Origin: an uncultured Oscillospiraceae bacterium
GTDB lineage: Bacteria; Bacillota; Clostridia; Oscillospirales; Acutalibacteraceae
DNA: 9,379 bases
NCBI GenBank assembly: GCA_900543305.1
Contig: UQQZ01000089.1
Coordinates: 1 to 9,379, forward strand
Direction of reading: 5' to 3'
Shown here: piece after piece, positions 6,503 to 9,379 of the stretch
Layout: every line of letters starts with the position of its first letter
Numbering within the stretch: position 1 is the first letter of the stretch
Program-made: the position numbers and the translations under genes
Notes under the pieces: model-generated
What the model saw: only the letters and a program-made list of their open reading frames with translations
The model's database searches: none
Told to the model about the DNA's origin: nothing

Positions 6503-6533
6503 ATTATAAAGTATGGAGCTGCTCCATAGTCAA
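6503..6533 (-). promoter_or_regulatory. MerR-type promoter with 19-bp spacer, driving the second MATE gene
   Basis: On the minus strand, TTGACT (6533-6528) and TATAAT (6508-6503) are near-perfect boxes but 19 bp apart, two more than optimal. Overlong 19-20 bp spacers with a dyad inside are diagnostic of promoters activated by MerR-family proteins, which untwist the DNA to realign the boxes. The start near 6496 gives a leader of about 100 nt before the MATE start. Confidence 0.85.
6512..6528. promoter_or_regulatory. MerR operator dyad
   Basis: TATGGAGC-A-GCTCCATA is a perfect 8-bp inverted repeat around one base, sitting in the spacer of the MATE promoter and touching the -35 box. The regulator encoded at 6565-7401 is its obvious ligand. 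Confidence 0.82.
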
Positions 6534-6545
6534 GAATCTGTAAAA

Positions 6546-6573
6546 GAAAAAGGCCGCCAAAATTTTAGCGGCC
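6546..6573 (-). terminator. Intrinsic terminator of the merR-type gene, overlapping its stop codon
   Basis: On the minus strand GGCCGC (6573-6568) pairs with GCGGCC (6557-6552) around an AT-rich loop, followed by TTTTTCTTTT. The 5' arm encodes the last two residues (Gly-Arg) and the TAA stop (6567-6565) lies in the loop, so the hairpin is partly coding. It separates the regulator transcript from the MATE promoter just downstream. Confidence 0.85.
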
Positions 6574-7401
6574 AACTTGTATGGCAATTTCTATCACATA
6601 GTCCGAATCGTCTTGTTCCCCGATATACCCCATCAGTTCTGTTTCATATGCGTTGCCGCAAATGTTCAGTCCTTGAGAGTGAATATACTTTACCAGTTTC
6701 TCGTAGGAAGACGGCAGATCCCGATACCCGCCGTAATGGCGCAAAACGCCATATAGCCCTTTGGGCTGTTTAATGTAGAGTTCTCCCGCCTGTTCCGCAT
6801 CTGCCGTGTCTTCGATACACACGCAAAAGAATTCCTTTTCAAAGCACCCTTTCTGCAACCGCTCCTTGGAAATCACTGCCCCGCGGAGGTAGTCTCCTTG
6901 GATTCCCTTTTCCCTGCAGGAATGCAGAAATTCACGGACCAACGCCATTCGCAGTTTCCGGTTGCGCAGGGTTTCCGAAGCTACCGGCATCACCACATAG
7001 AGCTTTTCTTCGCACTCCTGAATACCCGGTTCCCTCTGATCCTGTTTCAGGCCGGATTCCATGCGGTTTACCGTCAATTCCAGACGCCGCTGCAGCCGCT
7101 TCAGTTCCTGAATTTTCTCCTGGATCGAATGGGACTGTCCTTTTAGCAATTCCAGCATCTCTTCGGGATTCCTGCTGGTCAAGTACTTCTTGATTTGCTT
7201 TAGGGGCAAATGGGAATCTCGCAGGATCAGCAGCAAGTCGAATGTGTGAACCTGGTCCAGGGAATACACTCGATACCCATTTTCTGCGATCAGCTCCGGA
7301 CTAAAAAGTCCGATTCGGTCGTAATACAATAACGTATCCTTGCTTACACCGCACAAGTCGGCAAATTCTTGGGCAAGCAAGCCCTCGTGCATCGATTGCA
7401 T
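6565..7401 (-). CDS. MerR-family regulator with GyrI-like effector domain (BmrR-type)
   Basis: The 278-residue protein has an N-terminal MerR winged helix-turn-helix: LAQEFADLCGVSKDTLLYYD (residues 9-28), then RIGLFSP, NGYRVYS and KQIKKYL up to about 74. A dimerising coiled coil covers about 80-120 (IQEKIQELKRLQRRLELTVN at 93-112). A GyrI-like effector-binding domain covers about 130-278, with GLYGVLRHYGGYRDLPSSYE (215-234) and AYETELMGYI (251-260). The acidic residues in this last segment may contact cationic ligands as in BmrR, by analogy only. There are few Cys and no metal-binding Cys cluster at the end of the coiled coil, which argues against metal sensing. ATG at 7401 is preferred because GAGG lies 8 bases upstream; the ATG at 7392 has no such site. 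It most likely senses a drug-like compound and activates the adjacent MATE pump. No convincing promoter was found for it. Confidence 0.92.
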   Translation of the reverse strand: MQSMHEGLLAQEFADLCGVSKDTLLYYDRIGLFSPELIAENGYRVYSLDQVHTFDLLLILRDSHLPLKQIKKYLTSRNPEEMLELLKGQSHSIQEKIQELKRLQRRLELTVNRMESGLKQDQREPGIQECEEKLYVVMPVASETLRNRKLRMALVREFLHSCREKGIQGDYLRGAVISKERLQKGCFEKEFFCVCIEDTADAEQAGELYIKQPKGLYGVLRHYGGYRDLPSSYEKLVKYIHSQGLNICGNAYETELMGYIGEQDDSDYVIEIAIQVGR

Positions 7402-7462
7402 GTCTCATTCCTCGATTCGAGACTGTTTTTTTCTTTCCACTGAGCACGCTTACATCCTCTCC

Positions 7463-7505
7463 GGAAAAAGAAAGAGTCCGAACGCTTGAAGCGTCCAGAC
7501 TCTTT
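7463..7505 (-). terminator. Intrinsic terminator of the tRNA-Leu transcript
   Basis: Immediately after the tRNA 3' end, AAAGAGTC...ACGC and GCGT...GACTCTTT (7505-7471) form a 15-bp RNA stem with two G-U pairs and a TTCAA loop, followed by CTTTTTC. It insulates the tRNA from the merR-type gene. Confidence 0.85.
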
Positions 7506-7506
7506 C

Positions 7507-7593
7507 TGGTGCCGGTGGCCGGACTCGAACCGGCACGGTATCGCTACCGGTGGATTTTGAGTCCACTACGTCTGCCAATTCCATCACACCGGC
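7507..7593 (-). tRNA. tRNA-Leu (anticodon CAA), 3' CCA encoded
   Basis: On the minus strand the 87-nt sequence folds as a complete class II tRNA. The acceptor GCCGGTG pairs with CACCGGC, followed by discriminator A and an encoded CCA. The anticodon stem is GTGGA/TCCAC, with loop CTCAAAA, giving anticodon CAA, which reads UUG. The long variable arm (CGGTAGCGATACCG) and the T arm GCCGGTTCGAGTCCGGC are as expected for tRNA-Leu. It is a single tRNA with its own promoter and terminator. Being intact, it gives no sign of integration at its 3' end. Confidence 0.97.
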
Positions 7594-7617
7594 AAGTTAT
7601 GTGGAAAAGCAGGTATT

Positions 7618-7646
7618 ATTATACTTCCATCGTTCAAAAAATGCAA
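7618..7646 (-). promoter_or_regulatory. Promoter of the tRNA-Leu gene
   Basis: A consensus TATAAT (7623-7618) lies 25 bases upstream of the mature tRNA 5' end, with TTGCAT (7646-7641) 17 bp further upstream as a weak -35. Confidence 0.68.
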
Positions 7647-7800
7647 GTGGTTTTTTCCGTTTTTTTGAAAAAATTTTTTCTTTCACCAGTGACATTCTTT
7701 TGGTCCAGGTGAACGCAGCGCCCCGGCAGGACAAAATAAAGAAAAATGCTGGAAAAAGCCCAAAACTTGCTGCTACCCCATTTTCTTTTTTTCCATTCCC

Positions 7801-7809
7801 TGCTATGAT
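7801..7809 (+). promoter_or_regulatory. Candidate extended -10 promoter of the glutaminase-like gene
   Basis: TGC followed by TATGAT (7804-7809) is an extended -10 about 38 bases before the ATG at 7847. No -35 consensus is seen upstream (T-rich TTTTCT at 7781). The flanking ACCCCAT (7775-7781) and ATGGGGGT (7808-7815) could pair around it, but this is weak. Confidence 0.5.
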
Positions 7810-7846
7810 GGGGGTTGTGAAAATACCCAAATCGAGGTGTACCGCT

Positions 7847-9379
7847 ATGAAAAAAATGCGTTTGCCCGCTGTGCCCCTAGTGACCCATACTCCGTATTTC
7901 AGTCTTTGGTCGATGGATGATGTTCCCAATCGGACCCCCACCTGCCATTGGACCGGAAAAGTTCAGCCCCTCACTGGTATTTTGCAAGTGGGAAATCGGG
8001 AATATGGTTTTCTGGGGAAGACAGATGCGTTTCCCATGCAGATGAAATCCGTAGACGTGAAAGCTTGTTCCACCACCTATGTGATGGAAAGCCCGGAAGC
8101 GTCCTTAACCGTTACATTCACCTCTCCCCTGTTGTTGGATGATCTCAAGGTTCTTGCCCGGCCGATTACCTATATCGCTGTCACTGCTCGGGGACGTCAC
8201 GGACTTCCCCTTCCTGCCTGCACGGTCACGTTCCGGGCAGATGAAGCTCTCTGTCTCGATTACGCAGGTCAGTACCCTGTGGAATTCGGAGAAGCTGTTG
8301 GAAAAGGCTTTGAAGCCGTTGCCATGTCCAGCGGTGTACAGCAAGTACTCAACCGTTCGGGAGACGACGTTCGAATTGACTGGGGCCGCCTCTACCTGGC
8401 CGTAGAATCCGGCGGTTCCGTTGCGGTGGAAGACGAAAATAACCGTTCCGCCCTGCAAGCTCAGATCCACCTGGAAGAAGGCAAAGAAGCTCTTTTCGCC
8501 CTCGGTTACGACGAAATTGAAGCCATTCAGTACTTCGGGGAAAACCTTCCTCCCTACTGGAAAAAGGAGCGAGCAACTTTACCCGGCCTGCTGGAAGTGG
8601 CCTTTGAAGAATACGAAGAAATCTCCCACCGGTGTGATGCTTTTTCCCAGGAACTTCAGTCCCGAGCGGAAGCAGTTGGCGGCAGCCAGTATGCTGAAAT
8701 TCTGTTGGCCGCTTGGCGTCAAGTGATTGCAGCTCATACTTTGTGTGAAGACAAAAACGGGAACTTGCTTTTTATCTCCAAAGAGTGCTTCAGCAACGGG
8801 TGCGCTGCTACAGCCGATGTCAGCTATCCCTCGATTCCCCTGTTTCTGCTGTATAACCCCCAACTTGTTTTCGCGATGATGCGGCCCATCTTCCGCTACG
8901 CTTCCATCCCCCAGTGGCCCTTTGCATTTGCCCCCCACGACGCTGGACAATTCCCCCTGCTCAATGGCCAAGTTTACTCCGACGGAATCGATCCCAAGGA
9001 ACAGATGCCAGTGGAAGAATGCGGCAATATGCTCATCATGCTGGAGGCAGGCCGCGCCTTTGGCGCAGACCCCGCGCTGGCTAAGCAGTATCGCTCCCTG
9101 CTGGACACCTGGGTGCAGGACCTTGTAAAATACGGGGAGGACCCCGACGAACAGCTTTGCACCGATGACTTTGCCGGGCATCTGGCCCACAACGTGAACC
9201 TGGCCGCCAAGGCCATCATCGGCGTGGCCTGCTATGCCCGCCTGACCGGCGAGGAGTCCTATGCGAAACAGGCTAAGACCATGGCGGAGCATCTGCTGGA
9301 GAAAATCGGCGACAAGGGCAATACGCCTCTGACGCTGGACGGCCAGGGCTGGAGCATGAAATACAACCTGCTGTGGGAT
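7847..9379 (+). CDS. Glutaminase-family protein (DUF4964/DUF5127/DUF4965/DUF1793), cut by the right window edge
   Basis: The reading frame is open for 511 codons to the last base with no stop; relatives are roughly 640-700 residues or longer, so the C-terminal part is missing. ATG 7847 follows GAGGTG at 7834-7839. The start PAVPLVTHTPYFSLWS (8-23) matches DUF4964. Residues about 70-290 correspond to the beta-rich DUF5127, and about 290-455 to DUF4965, with PHDAGQFPLLNGQ (363-375), PVEECGNM (388-395) and CTDDFAGHLAHNVNLAAKAI (438-457), the strongest family signatures. From about 460 the alpha-helical DUF1793-like toroid begins. Fungal GtaA and bacterial relatives hydrolyse L-glutamine to glutamate and ammonia. 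Many clostridial members are untested and the fold is glycoside-hydrolase-like, so activity is inferred. There is no signal peptide, so it is probably cytosolic. Codon usage changes markedly near 9040. Confidence 0.9.
   Translation, partial: MKKMRLPAVPLVTHTPYFSLWSMDDVPNRTPTCHWTGKVQPLTGILQVGNREYGFLGKTDAFPMQMKSVDVKACSTTYVMESPEASLTVTFTSPLLLDDLKVLARPITYIAVTARGRHGLPLPACTVTFRADEALCLDYAGQYPVEFGEAVGKGFEAVAMSSGVQQVLNRSGDDVRIDWGRLYLAVESGGSVAVEDENNRSALQAQIHLEEGKEALFALGYDEIEAIQYFGENLPPYWKKERATLPGLLEVAFEEYEEISHRCDAFSQELQSRAEAVGGSQYAEILLAAWRQVIAAHTLCEDKNGNLLFISKECFSNGCAATADVSYPSIPLFLLYNPQLVFAMMRPIFRYASIPQWPFAFAPHDAGQFPLLNGQVYSDGIDPKEQMPVEECGNMLIMLEAGRAFGADPALAKQYRSLLDTWVQDLVKYGEDPDEQLCTDDFAGHLAHNVNLAAKAIIGVACYARLTGEESYAKQAKTMAEHLLEKIGDKGNTPLTLDGQGWSMKYNLLWD

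Noticed and set aside
7640..7690. Runs of T and A suggesting a terminator or curved DNA
   Set aside because: No GC stem accompanies the tracts, and no gene ends there on the plus strand.
8579..9292. Long minus-strand open frame of 237 codons
   Set aside because: It is antisense to the glutaminase-like gene, whose conserved motifs prove the plus-strand frame. Its own sequence shows no family features.
1..9379. CRISPR array, insertion sequence, integrase or att duplication next to tRNA-Leu
   Set aside because: No spaced direct repeats, transposase or integrase frames were seen, and no second copy of the tRNA 3' end occurs in the window.

Overview
The window looks like a chromosomal segment from a low-to-mid GC member of the Bacillota, most likely a gut-type Clostridia (Eubacteriales). 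The reasons are a T-box leader, strong GGAGG-type ribosome binding sites, many near-consensus sigma-A promoters, TTG and GTG starts, and hairpin-plus-T terminators. There is no rRNA, insertion sequence, phage gene or CRISPR array. The genus cannot be fixed from what is seen.

Layout, left to right. Positions 1-175 (minus strand) hold the 5' part of a T-box riboswitch whose controlled gene lies beyond the left edge. Its promoter (181-209) is back to back with a very strong plus-strand promoter (254-283) that carries a T9 tract in its spacer and drives a MATE-family efflux pump (320-1681). A 318-bp non-coding stretch follows, then a 66-residue two-helix membrane protein (2000-2200). A bidirectional terminator (2297-2345) separates this from a minus-strand pair: an integral membrane protein of the YczE/YitT-like type (3142-3849) and a classical short-chain dehydrogenase (2355-3098). 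A LysR-type regulator (3991-4875) is divergent from this pair. The shared intergenic region has a clean T-N11-A palindrome at about -64 of the operon promoter, the classical placement for a LysR activator that also represses itself. A second, similar palindrome lies just after the lysR stop codon.

Next come a shared terminator (4963-4990), a second MATE transporter (5009-6394, minus) and, upstream of it in the same direction, a MerR-family regulator with a GyrI-like effector domain (6565-7401, minus). The MATE promoter (6503-6533) has consensus-like boxes separated by 19 bp, with a 17-bp perfect dyad in the spacer. This is the hallmark of MerR-activated promoters, so the pair reads as a drug-sensing regulator and its pump. 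A tRNA-Leu(CAA) with its own promoter and terminator follows (7507-7593, minus).

The right end holds a long plus-strand gene (7847 to the window edge, 511 codons, no stop) for a GtaA-type glutaminase-family protein (DUF4964/5127/4965/1793 architecture) without a signal peptide. Its codon usage changes sharply near 9040.

The common theme is efflux and membrane transport under ligand-responsive regulators. No obviously new defence or mobile system is present. The most notable points are the regulatory architectures, the possible slippage-tunable promoter of the first pump, the LysR/membrane protein/SDR unit of unknown role, and the codon-usage break in the last gene.
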